DNA of 64,000 bases from Aestuariimicrobium soli (GTDB lineage Bacteria; Actinomycetota; Actinomycetes; Propionibacteriales; Propionibacteriaceae), in the NCBI RefSeq assembly GCF_051192575.1, contig NZ_JBPJSQ010000013.1:10929-74928 (forward strand). Reading direction: 5' to 3'. Position numbers and translations under genes: made by a program. Shown piece after piece: positions 7,975-16,095 of this stretch. The notes below the pieces were generated by a model. That model did not search any database. It was not told the origin of the DNA and saw nothing but the letters and a program-made list of their open reading frames with translations. The stretch's first letter is position 1. Each line of letters starts with the position of its first letter.

Positions 7975-9168
7975 ATGGTCACCACGCGCGTCGGCATCAT
8001 CATGAACGGCGTCACCGGACGCATGGGCTACCGCCAGCACCTCGTCCGCTCGATCCTCGCCATCCGCGAGCAGGGCGGCGTGCAGCTGGTCGACGGCAGC
8101 CGACTGATGCCCGACCCGATCCTGGTGGGTCGCAACGCCGACAAGCTCGCCGAGATCGCGGCCCAGCACGGCATCGAGCGCTGGACCACCGACCTGGACG
8201 CCGCCCTCGCCGGTGACGACGAAATCTACTTCGACTCCCAGCTGACCAGCGTGCGCGAGGAATCGCTGCTCAAGGCCATCGCCGCGGGCAAGGACATCTA
8301 CACCGAGAAGCCCATCGCCGAGTCGCTCGAGGCCTCGCTCGGCCTGGCCCGCGCCGCCGCCGACGCCGGCGTCACGGTCGGGGTCGTGCACGACAAGCTC
8401 TACCTGCCCGGCCTGCTGAAGCTGCGCCGCCTCGTCGACGGTGGCTTCTTCGGCCGCGTGCTGTCGGTGCGAGGCGAGTTCGGCTACTGGGTCTGGGAGG
8501 GTGACTGGCAGACCGCCCAGCGCCCCAGCTGGAACTACCGCGCCGAGGACGGCGGTGGCATCGCCGTCGACATGATGCCCCACTGGAGCTACGTGCTCGA
8601 GAACATCTTCGGCAGCCCCATCACCGCCATCACCGCGCGCGTTGCCACGCACATCCCCGAGCGCGTCGACGAGCGGGGGAACGCCTACCCCGCCACCGCG
8701 GACGACGCGGCCTACGCCCTGATCGAGCTGGCCAACGGCGTGATCGTCTCGCTCAACTCGTCGTGGGCCGTGCGCGTTCACCGCGACGAACTGGTCGAGT
8801 TCCAGGTCGACGGCACCGAGGGATCGGCCGTCGCCGGCCTGCACCAGTGTGTCGTGCAGCACCGCTCGGTCACCCCGAAGCCGGTGTGGAACCCCGACCT
8901 GGTCGAGGCCACCCAGTTCCGCGAGCAGTGGTCGGTGGTGCCCGACAACGAGGTCTTCGACAACGGCTTCAAGGCCCAGTGGGAGCAGTTTCTCAAGGCC
9001 CGCGCCGGCGAGGGCGAGCACCCCTACGACTTCCTGGCTGGCGCCCGCGGCGTGCGGCTGGCTGAGGCCGCCCTGCAGTCCCACGCCGCGGGCCGCCGCA
9101 TCGAGCTGGGCGACCTCAGCCTGCAGGACGCTCCGCAGTCGGCCACCCGGCTGGAGCAGGCCTCGTGA
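7975..9168 (+). CDS. Gfo/Idh/MocA-family oxidoreductase
   Basis: A 397-residue NAD(P)-dependent dehydrogenase. The N-terminal Rossmann region begins VGIIMNGVTGRMGYRQHLVRSI, and the key family motif is DIYTEKPIAES (about residues 104-114), in which the EKP lysine contacts substrate. A conserved histidine region follows (MPHWSYVLENIFG). Members oxidise sugars, inositols or their derivatives. A DUF993 protein and a sugar isomerase/epimerase follow with GTGA overlaps, so all three are translationally coupled. It is long for the family, and the glycine pattern GVTGRMG differs from the common GxGxxG. Substrate not deducible. Confidence 0.88.
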   Translation: MVTTRVGIIMNGVTGRMGYRQHLVRSILAIREQGGVQLVDGSRLMPDPILVGRNADKLAEIAAQHGIERWTTDLDAALAGDDEIYFDSQLTSVREESLLKAIAAGKDIYTEKPIAESLEASLGLARAAADAGVTVGVVHDKLYLPGLLKLRRLVDGGFFGRVLSVRGEFGYWVWEGDWQTAQRPSWNYRAEDGGGIAVDMMPHWSYVLENIFGSPITAITARVATHIPERVDERGNAYPATADDAAYALIELANGVIVSLNSSWAVRVHRDELVEFQVDGTEGSAVAGLHQCVVQHRSVTPKPVWNPDLVEATQFREQWSVVPDNEVFDNGFKAQWEQFLKARAGEGEHPYDFLAGARGVRLAEAALQSHAAGRRIELGDLSLQDAPQSATRLEQAS

Positions 9169-10379
9169 CCACCACGCTGGGTCTGCCCCGCGCCGACGGA
9201 AAGGTCGAGCAGGTCACCCTCGGCGCACCGCGCGCCTGGGCCGCCTCCAGCAGCGGGTTCCGGACGAGGGTCGCGTTCGCCGCCGCCCACGTCGTCGCCG
9301 ACCCGTTCGGTGACAACACCCCGGGAGCGCCCGCCGTCGTCGACTGGGACTCGACCCTGCGGTTCCGCCACCACCTGTTCTCCCACGGGCTCGGGGTCGC
9401 CGAGGCCATGGACACCGCCCAGCGAGGCATGGGCATGAACTGGGCCGCCACCCAGGAACTCGTCCGACGTTCTGCCGCTGAGGCGGCCTCGGCCGGGGCC
9501 CGGATCGCGGCGGGGGTCGGCACCGACCAGCTGCCCGCGCAGCTGCCGGGGGCGCCGGCGGCGTCGTTGCAGCAGGTGCGCGCCGCCTACCTCGAGCAGT
9601 TGGAGTTCGTCGAGGGCACCGGTGCCCAGGCGATCATCATGGCCTCGCGCCATCTGGCCGCCGCGGCCGGCTCGGCCGACGACTACCTCGAGCTGTACTC
9701 CGAGCTGCTCGGTCAGGCCTCGCGGCCGGTGATCCTGCACTGGCTCGGCCCCGCGTTCGACCCGGCCCTGACCGGGTACTGGGGGTCGTCCGACGTCGAG
9801 ACCGCCACGGCGACCGTCGTGCGGCTGATCGCCGACCACGCCGACCGCATCGACGGCATCAAGGTCTCGCTGCTCGACGCCGACCACGAGCGCGGGCTGC
9901 GGGCCCAGCTGCCGCTCGCCAGTGACGGCCAGCCGGTGAGGCTGTACACGGGTGACGACTTCAACTACCCCGAGCTCATCAAGGGTGAGGGCACGTTCGG
10001 GCAGACCGAGCAGAGTCAGCACTCCGACGCCCTGCTGGGCATCTTCGCGGCCATCGCCCCCGCCGCGGCGACCGCCCTGGCCGCGCTCGACACCGGCGAC
10101 GAGGCCGCCTACGACGAGGCATTCGCCGCGACCGTGCCGCTGTCGCGCCACATCTTCGGCACCCCGACCTACCACTACAAGGTGGGCATCGCCTTCCTCA
10201 GTTGGCTGTCGGGGCACCAGGACTCGTTCACGATGGTGGGCGGCCTGCAGTCGGCCCGCAGCCTGCCGCACTTGGCGACGACGCTGGAGTTGGCGGCCGC
10301 GGCCGGGCTGGTGCCCGATCTCGACCTGGCCAGCTCCCGGTTCCGTGCGCTCGCGGCGGTGCAGGGCATTGAGCTGTGA
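9165..10379 (+). CDS. DUF993 family protein (dihydrodipicolinate-synthase-like TIM barrel)
   Basis: A 404-residue protein that I recognise as a DUF993 member, related to the DapA/aldolase-type TIM barrels. Visible segments include VVDWDSTLRFRHHLFSHGLGVAEAMDTAQRG, VILHWLGPAFDP, IDGIKVSLLDADHE (a barrel strand with a lysine where DapA-type enzymes carry the Schiff-base lysine) and LYTGDDFNYPELI. By analogy it may cleave or condense a keto-sugar or keto-acid, but no activity is established to my knowledge. The GTG start at 9165 overlaps the oxidoreductase stop; its own stop overlaps the isomerase start. It belongs to one coupled catabolic operon. Confidence 0.85.
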   Translation: MTTTLGLPRADGKVEQVTLGAPRAWAASSSGFRTRVAFAAAHVVADPFGDNTPGAPAVVDWDSTLRFRHHLFSHGLGVAEAMDTAQRGMGMNWAATQELVRRSAAEAASAGARIAAGVGTDQLPAQLPGAPAASLQQVRAAYLEQLEFVEGTGAQAIIMASRHLAAAAGSADDYLELYSELLGQASRPVILHWLGPAFDPALTGYWGSSDVETATATVVRLIADHADRIDGIKVSLLDADHERGLRAQLPLASDGQPVRLYTGDDFNYPELIKGEGTFGQTEQSQHSDALLGIFAAIAPAAATALAALDTGDEAAYDEAFAATVPLSRHIFGTPTYHYKVGIAFLSWLSGHQDSFTMVGGLQSARSLPHLATTLELAAAAGLVPDLDLASSRFRALAAVQGIEL

Positions 10380-11206
10380 GCACCATGCTGGAGCGGCTCT
10401 CGCTCAACCAGAAGACCACCAACGCGCTCGGGCTGCCCGAGGCGATCGAGCTGTGCACCCGTCAGGGGCTGTCGTCCATCGGGGTGTGGCGCGAGCCGCT
10501 CGCCGAGATCGGCGTTGACCGCGCCCGTCGGCTGCTGGACGACGCAGGTCTGCGCGTCTCGTCCCTGTGCCGCGGCGGCTTCCTGACCGCCAAGGGGGCG
10601 GACGAGCGCGAGCGGGCCCACCTCGACAACGTGGCGGCCATCAACGAGGCCTCCGCGATCGGCGCCCCGACCCTGGTGATGGTGGTGGGTGGCCTGCCGG
10701 CCGGCTCGCGCGACCTCATCGGTGCCCGGGAGCGCATGGCCGAGGGCATCGCCCGACTGGCACCGATCGCGGGTGACCACGGGGTCACGTTGGGGCTGGA
10801 GCCCATGAACCCGATCTTCTGTTCCGACCGCGGGGTGCTCTCGACATTGGGCCAGGCGCTCGACCTCGCCGAGCAGTTCCCCGTCGAGCAGGTGGGGGTC
10901 GTCGTCGACAGCTACCACGTGTGGTGGGATCCGCAGCTGGCCGAGCAGGTCGCCCGCGCCGGCGAGCGGATCGTCAGCTTCCAGGTGTGCGACTGGGTGG
11001 TGCCGCTGGCGGACGACGCGCTGCTCAGCCGGGGCATGATGGGCGACGGCGTCTGCGACTTCCGCTCCCACTGGGGTCTGGTCGAGGCTGCGGGCTATGT
11101 CGGCGACATCGAGGTCGAGATCTTCCATGCTGGCATCTGGGCCAGTGACCCCGACGAGGTGGTCGCGACGATGAAGCAGCGCTACCTCGACCTGGTCGTG
11201 AACTGA
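10376..11206 (+). CDS. Sugar phosphate isomerase/epimerase-like TIM barrel protein
   Basis: A 276-residue AP-endonuclease-2-type TIM barrel. Metal-binding residues typical of the family can be seen: GLEPMNP (Glu), VVVDSYHVWWDP (Asp/His), FQVCDW, and EVEIF near the end (Glu). Relatives isomerise or epimerise ketoses and inosose derivatives; some act on 3-keto-sugars. The GTG start overlaps the DUF993 stop, making this the third gene of the operon. A strong hairpin three bases after the stop ends the transcript. Likely partner of the oxidoreductase in a sugar or cyclitol pathway; exact substrate unknown. Confidence 0.87.
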   Translation: MSTMLERLSLNQKTTNALGLPEAIELCTRQGLSSIGVWREPLAEIGVDRARRLLDDAGLRVSSLCRGGFLTAKGADERERAHLDNVAAINEASAIGAPTLVMVVGGLPAGSRDLIGARERMAEGIARLAPIAGDHGVTLGLEPMNPIFCSDRGVLSTLGQALDLAEQFPVEQVGVVVDSYHVWWDPQLAEQVARAGERIVSFQVCDWVVPLADDALLSRGMMGDGVCDFRSHWGLVEAAGYVGDIEVEIFHAGIWASDPDEVVATMKQRYLDLVVN

Positions 11207-11208
11207 GA

Positions 11209-11242
11209 CGATGCCCGGCTCCTCGAGGGGAGCCGGGCATCG
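11209..11242. terminator. Bidirectional hairpin terminator
   Basis: A perfect 14-bp stem (CGATGCCCGGCTCC on the left arm) with a 6-base loop lies between the convergent isomerase gene (stop 11206) and MFS gene (stop 11299). There is no clear T-tract, as is common in high-GC actinobacteria. Confidence 0.8.
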
Positions 11243-11298
11243 CCGCGGGTGGATCGTCCGATCAGCTGCTGATCAGCGGCCGATCGGAAGGGTGCCGA

Positions 11299-12765
11299 TC
11301 AGAAGGTGCCGGCGTCGATCATCCTGGTGCGCTCGGCCTGCAGCTTCACGTCCTTGTCGTAGGTCTTGTAGAAGACGAACCACAGCAGGGCGTTGAGCAC
11401 GTAGGGAACCGAGACGCCGACCAGCAGGGTGAGCTGCAGGTCACCGATCACGTCGGCCACCTTGCCGACCACCAGGCTGTAGACGGTGGTCAGGGCGCCC
11501 TGGATGAGCGAGAACAGCAGCGCGAAGCTGGTGGCCGAGAGCTGGCGCGGGGCGACCGACGAGACCATCGGCAGCACACAACCTGAGAAGCCGATCGAGA
11601 AGATCAGGCCCATCAGGAAGACCATCACGAAGTACATGACGCTCGGGGTGTTGTTCGAGGTCACGTCCTTGGCCAGGGGGGCGACGTCGGAGTCCCACCA
11701 CTTGGCGAAGTACATGGTCAGCGCGACGATCGTGCCGAAGGCGACGGCGTACAGCTGGAAGAGGATGATGCGTCCCTTGTGCCCGAACTTGCGGGTGAAC
11801 AGGTCGGCCAGGAAGCCGCCCAGCAGGGCCGAGATGGTCGAACCGATGGTGAAGACCGTCATCAGGTACGCGCCGTACTTCACGCCGTAACCGAGGTTGC
11901 GGGCCCAGACGACGTTCATGAAGCCGAACAGCACCAACGAGGTGACCAGCGGCAGCATGCAGGCCATCGCCACCAGGGTCGGGATCTTGAACAGCTTGGG
12001 CACGTCCGACATCTTGAAGACGCCGGCCTCCTCTCGCAGTTCGGCGATCTCGGCGGCCGAGACCTTCTTCGGCTCATGGACGAAGATCAGGATGAGGATG
12101 CCCGAGAGCACCGAGAGGCCACCCATGGCGTACATGGCGTAGCGCCAGCCGCTGGGGTTGTCACCGAACTGCCCGAGGATCGGGGTGATGACAATGCCCA
12201 GGGCGGACGACGTGGAGCGCACGAGGCCGAAGGCTCGTCCGCGCTCGGAGGCCTTGTACATCGAGCCGAGCAGGCCGTTGAGGATGGGCTCGCCGGCCAC
12301 GGTGCCGATCAGGGCGACCGCGTAGATCGCCAGCAGCTGGTTCCACGACTGCGCGAAACCGGTGGCGACGGTCCACAGGCCCCACAGGCCGGTGACGATG
12401 AACAGCACCTTCTTGCGGCCGAACCGGTCGGCGGCGATCGCCCACAGGGGGCCGAAGGCCATGCGGGCGGCCGAGGCCAGGGCGTTGAGCACGCCGAGCT
12501 CGGTGGTGCCCACGTTGAAGGCGGTCATGATCTGCGGGAAGAAGGTCTTCGACACTCCACCTTCGGAGTTGTCGATCGACTGCGAGATGCCGAGCGTGAC
12601 GGTCGCGGCGGTGCGTCCCTTGGGCGGCACGAAGTCGGCGTCGGGGTCGACGTTCTCGCCCTCACGGACGAGACGGGCGCCCTCTTCGCCATAGGTGATG
12701 AGGTCGCCGTCGGGCGCCTCGACCAGGCCGGGCTGGTTGTTCCCGTGGTTCGTGGGGTGGGTCAT
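11299..12765 (-). CDS. MFS transporter
   Basis: A 488-residue major facilitator with about 12 hydrophobic helices. The family loop between helices 2 and 3 is AIAADRFGRKKVLF, with a second-half counterpart FLADLFTRKFGHKGRI. An unusual hydrophilic N-terminus of about 65 residues precedes the first helix. The ATG at 12765 has AGGAGA at good spacing; the longer frame to 12903 lacks support. It faces the oxidoreductase operon tail to tail and may import that operon's substrate, but this is inference from position. Two direct repeats lie 71-107 bases upstream of the start. Confidence 0.88.
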   Translation of the reverse strand: MTHPTNHGNNQPGLVEAPDGDLITYGEEGARLVREGENVDPDADFVPPKGRTAATVTLGISQSIDNSEGGVSKTFFPQIMTAFNVGTTELGVLNALASAARMAFGPLWAIAADRFGRKKVLFIVTGLWGLWTVATGFAQSWNQLLAIYAVALIGTVAGEPILNGLLGSMYKASERGRAFGLVRSTSSALGIVITPILGQFGDNPSGWRYAMYAMGGLSVLSGILILIFVHEPKKVSAAEIAELREEAGVFKMSDVPKLFKIPTLVAMACMLPLVTSLVLFGFMNVVWARNLGYGVKYGAYLMTVFTIGSTISALLGGFLADLFTRKFGHKGRIILFQLYAVAFGTIVALTMYFAKWWDSDVAPLAKDVTSNNTPSVMYFVMVFLMGLIFSIGFSGCVLPMVSSVAPRQLSATSFALLFSLIQGALTTVYSLVVGKVADVIGDLQLTLLVGVSVPYVLNALLWFVFYKTYDKDVKLQAERTRMIDAGTF

Positions 12766-12836
12766 GATTCTCCTCTGTCTCCTCAGCGGAAGTACTCGCA
12801 TCAGCTTGAACCCGAGTGCTTGTCGAGTCATGACCT

Positions 12837-12872
12837 GTGCCACTTGTTGCCGGGCCCGTGCCAAGTGTTGCC
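12837..12872. promoter_or_regulatory. Pair of 15-bp direct repeats in the MFS / GH13-like divergent promoter
   Basis: GTGCCACTTGTTGCC (12837-12851) and GTGCCAAGTGTTGCC (12858-12872) differ at two positions. They start 21 bases apart, two turns of the helix, so both would face the same side of DNA. They lie between the MFS start at 12765 and the GH13-like start at 12965 and look like a tandem regulator binding site. Confidence 0.5.
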
Positions 12873-12964
12873 ATGGCGCACCGACTGGCGCGGCTTTCAT
12901 CACGGTTCGATAACGTCGAGGTCATCACCCGTGACCAGAGCCCCACCCGAGGAGGGCGCACCCC

Positions 12965-13864
12965 ATGAATCGAGCTGCCGTCACCGACGCCGACTGGTAT
13001 CGGCAGGCGGTGATCCACCGGCTCGACCCGTGCACCCTTGCCGAGGGGCATGCCGGCGGAACCGTTGATCCGGCAGGCATCGCCTCGCGGGTCGACCATC
13101 TGGTGGCACTGGGCATGGACGCCGTCTGGTTGTCGCCGCTGCACCTCGAGGCACCCACCCCCGGCGAGGACCTCGATCGTCTGGTCGACACGCTGCACAC
13201 CAATGGCATCCGGGTGGTCGTCGATGTGGAGGCCCCCGAGGCGGAGGCGAGGCAGGCCCGGTTCCGGGAGGCGTTGGCGCCCGGTCGCGGATCGTTCGGC
13301 CCGCCCGTCGAGCAGACGTTCAACGGCGACCTGGTCGAGGCACCCTTCGAGGCCGACGTGTGGCGCCGGATGATCAGCGACACCCTCGATCAGGCGGGCC
13401 AGTCGGGATCGTCCGCGGCGTGGGCGCTCTCGAGCCACGGCCCCGAGCGCCCTGGCACGCGCCCCTCGCCGGACGACGACCCGGCGCGGGATCTGCTCCG
13501 GGCCCGAGCGAAGACGGCCCTGCTTTTGGCGCTCCCGGGTTCGGCGCACGTGTACCAGGGTGAGGAGCTGGGCCTCGGAGAGGCGGACGACCCGGCCCCC
13601 GGTTCGTGCTCGGCGCTGGCGTTCCACGTGGAGGCGGTCAACCTGCGGCACGAGCTGCAGGGCAACGAGGAACTCGTGTTCAAGGAGTCGGCCCCGGGGG
13701 TGATCCACGTCGCCCGACCGGGTGGGTGGGAGTGCCTCACCAATGTCTCCGAGCCGGCGGTCGAGCTGCCCGAGGCGCAGGTGGTGCTGGCATCGGGGCC
13801 TCTCGACGGCAACCGGCTGCCGCCGGAGACGACGGTGTGGCTACGGGTGGCGCCAAAGTTCTGA
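12965..13864 (+). CDS. GH13 (alpha-glucosidase-like) protein lacking catalytic residues
   Basis: A 299-residue protein clearly derived from a GH13 alpha-glucosidase/trehalose-synthase type enzyme but far shorter than the usual 530-600. The start WYRQAVIHRLDP, then GIASRVDHLVALGMDAVWLSP, and the late ALPGSAHVYQGEELGL are family motifs. Between them the segments holding the catalytic nucleophile (DGFRID region) and the acid/base glutamate are absent. The third acidic residue, in the normal NHD motif, reads SSHG (H158-G159). The protein cannot be a normal glycosidase. The frame is intact with family-like codon use, so it may be a maintained binding protein or a decaying remnant. It is upstream of the LppM-like gene. 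Confidence 0.72.
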   Translation: MNRAAVTDADWYRQAVIHRLDPCTLAEGHAGGTVDPAGIASRVDHLVALGMDAVWLSPLHLEAPTPGEDLDRLVDTLHTNGIRVVVDVEAPEAEARQARFREALAPGRGSFGPPVEQTFNGDLVEAPFEADVWRRMISDTLDQAGQSGSSAAWALSSHGPERPGTRPSPDDDPARDLLRARAKTALLLALPGSAHVYQGEELGLGEADDPAPGSCSALAFHVEAVNLRHELQGNEELVFKESAPGVIHVARPGGWECLTNVSEPAVELPEAQVVLASGPLDGNRLPPETTVWLRVAPKF

Positions 13865-13891
13865 ACCTGCCCTGGGATACCTTGCGGTGCC

Positions 13892-14830
13892 ATGGGAACG
13901 GGTCGACGAGCCCTGCTCGTGCTGCTGGTGCCGCTGCTGCTGGCCCTGACATCGTGCGTGCGCATGCAGGCGAACTACCGGATCGTCTCCGGCGACCGGA
14001 TCGAGGTGATCGCCAGCGTCGGCGTGGAGAAGTCGGTGGCCGAGCAGGGGGACAAGCCGGTCACCAAGGAACAACTCTGTGAGGGCAACGACACCGCCGG
14101 TGCCCCGGACACCACCGACCTTCATGACCTGACCAAGGAGCCGTACGACGACGGCGCCTACCTCGGGTGCCGGATCACCGGCTGGGGGACGCTGGCGGAG
14201 CTGGGCGACGTGATCACCCTGCACGACGGCGTGTGGACCTTCCACATGGCCAGTCCGGAGACCAAGAACGCCGAGGAGGCCGACCAGGCCGCCAAGCTGA
14301 TCTCGGACTTCCGGGTGTCGGTGGCGTTCCCGGACGAGGTCTTGACCCACTCCGGCTCATCGACGGTCGAGAACCGCACCGTCACCTGGGCCGATGCCCA
14401 CGACCTCTACTCCGGCGATGGTCTCACCGCCACGGGCAAGGAGAAGTCGGCCGTCAACCCCTGGCTGGTGCAGACGGGGCTGCTGTTGGTTCTGCTGGTC
14501 GTGGCGACCGCCCTGGTGATTCGCCAGCAGCGGCGGCAGAAGGCCAAAGCGGCACGGGAACAGGCCGCCTTTGCCTACGAGCAGGCGCCGGTCGCCCCCC
14601 TCGCACCGGACGGTGGCATGCCCGTCGGGCAGCCGCACCCGCCCAGCCCGCCGCCCCCCGCGCCCGCCCAGAGCCCGTGGGAGCGGGTTCCCGAGCAGCC
14701 GCCGCGACCGGACGACGATCCGTCGGACTGGACCCCGGCCCAACCCGGCGATCGGGCCGACAACCCATGGATTGCCGACGACACCCCGAAGGAGGGTGAC
14801 GGCAACCAGGCCCGCGGCCCGGCAGACTGA
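13892..14830 (+). CDS. LppM-like lipoprotein (DUF3153)
   Basis: A 312-residue envelope protein. It has a signal peptide ending in the lipobox-like LALTSC (Cys at about 22), then VRMQANYRIVSGDRIEVIASVGVEKS, the start of the LppM domain, and a transmembrane helix (LVQTGLLLVLLVVATALVI, about residues 191-209). A Pro/Gln-rich cytoplasmic tail follows. In mycobacteria, LppM is a membrane lipoprotein linked to phosphatidyl-inositol mannoside handling and host interaction; here the role is unknown. It lies 5 bases before mraY, suggesting co-expression with an envelope enzyme. Confidence 0.8.
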   Translation: MGTGRRALLVLLVPLLLALTSCVRMQANYRIVSGDRIEVIASVGVEKSVAEQGDKPVTKEQLCEGNDTAGAPDTTDLHDLTKEPYDDGAYLGCRITGWGTLAELGDVITLHDGVWTFHMASPETKNAEEADQAAKLISDFRVSVAFPDEVLTHSGSSTVENRTVTWADAHDLYSGDGLTATGKEKSAVNPWLVQTGLLLVLLVVATALVIRQQRRQKAKAAREQAAFAYEQAPVAPLAPDGGMPVGQPHPPSPPPPAPAQSPWERVPEQPPRPDDDPSDWTPAQPGDRADNPWIADDTPKEGDGNQARGPAD

Positions 14831-14835
14831 GGCCG

Positions 14836-15921
14836 GTGCAGACGATCCTGGTGAGTGCGGCCCTGGCCATCATCGGCTCCCTGGTGGGAACCCGGCTGGC
14901 CGTCACCTGGTTCGCGCGACTGGGGTTCGGCCAGCCCATCCGGGTGGACGGCCCGACCACCCACCAGATCAAGCGGGGCACCCCCACCATGGGCGGCATC
15001 GTGGTGGTGCTGGCCACGGTGGTCGCCTACCTGATCGCCACGTTCGCGACGGGTGCTCGTCCGAGTGCCAGCGGGTGGTTGATGCTGCTGTTGCTGGTCG
15101 GGTGCGGCGTGGTGGGCTTTCTCGACGACTTCATCAAGGTCTACACCCAGGACAACCGCGGCCTCTCCGCCCGGAAGAAGATCGTGGGCCAGGCGGCGGT
15201 GGCGCTGGGCTTCGGGGTGCTGGCCACCCTCTTCTTCACCGACGAGCACGGGGTCCGTCCCGCCTCGCGGCACCTGTCGACGACCCGCGACTGGGGCTGG
15301 GAACTGCCGCTGCTGGTCGTGCTGCTGCTGATCTGGTTCATCGTCACCGCCACCTCGAATGCCACCAACATTCTCGACGGCGCCGACGGCATGCTGGCGG
15401 GCAGCGCGGCGCTGGTGTTCGGCGCCTACGCCGTGGTCAACCTGTGGCAGTTCCAGCAGAAGTGCGGGTCGCTGCGCTCGGGACTGGTGGTCGACAAGTG
15501 CTACGCGGTGCGCGACCCGCTCGATCTGGCGATCTTCTCGGCCACGGCGGCCGCGGCGTGCCTGGGATTCCTGTGGTGGAACGCGAAGCCGGCGCGCATC
15601 ATCATGGGCGACGTCGGGTCGCTCGCCCTGGGAGGTGCGCTGGCGGGGGTGGCGATCATGTCGCGCACCGAACTGCTGATGGTGGTGATCGCAGGCGTGT
15701 TCGTCTTCGACATCATGACGGTGATCCTGCAGACCAGCTGGTTCAAGCTGACCCGCCGACTCACCGGCGTGGGCAAGCGCATCTTCCCGATCACCCCGAT
15801 CCACCATCACTTCGAGGACCGCTGGGGTGAGGCCGCCCTGGTGATCCGCTTCTGGATCATCGCCGGCTCGTGCGTGATGGCCGGGCTGGCCCTGTTCTAC
15901 GCCGACTGGTTGGCCCGCTGA
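14836..15921 (+). CDS. mraY: Phospho-N-acetylmuramoyl-pentapeptide-transferase (MraY), outside a dcw cluster
   Basis: A 361-residue polytopic enzyme that loads phospho-MurNAc-pentapeptide onto undecaprenyl phosphate. Diagnostic sites are present: HQIKRGTPTMGG, the Asp pair D97-D98 in GFLDDFIKV, NATNILDGADGML (about 175-187; most have NLTDGLDGLA), D259 in IMGDVGSLALGG, and PIHHHFE near the end. The GTG start lies 5 bases after the lppM-like stop. No ftsW, murD, murF or murG gene is nearby, so this is not the division and cell-wall cluster. It may be the only mraY or a second paralogue with altered substrate. Confidence 0.85.
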   Translation: MQTILVSAALAIIGSLVGTRLAVTWFARLGFGQPIRVDGPTTHQIKRGTPTMGGIVVVLATVVAYLIATFATGARPSASGWLMLLLLVGCGVVGFLDDFIKVYTQDNRGLSARKKIVGQAAVALGFGVLATLFFTDEHGVRPASRHLSTTRDWGWELPLLVVLLLIWFIVTATSNATNILDGADGMLAGSAALVFGAYAVVNLWQFQQKCGSLRSGLVVDKCYAVRDPLDLAIFSATAAAACLGFLWWNAKPARIIMGDVGSLALGGALAGVAIMSRTELLMVVIAGVFVFDIMTVILQTSWFKLTRRLTGVGKRIFPITPIHHHFEDRWGEAALVIRFWIIAGSCVMAGLALFYADWLAR

Positions 15922-16095
15922 GGTCGCCCGCACACTCTCATCAACCCGCGGACGCTCGGCAAACGCTGCAACCCGCATGAAGTTTCCTCCGAGTCGCACC
16001 CTTGGGGGAGAGTTTGCGGATGGGAGAGCGCCGAGCCGGAGAGGGACGGGGGGAGGGCAGCGGCGAGGACAGGGAGGTCGGGGCCGAGGGCCTTC

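Noticed and set aside
15922..16095. Large inverted repeat or small gene between mraY and the LacI gene
   Set aside because: Only partial and irregular matches (CTCTC...GAGAG type). No open frame with a ribosome site.
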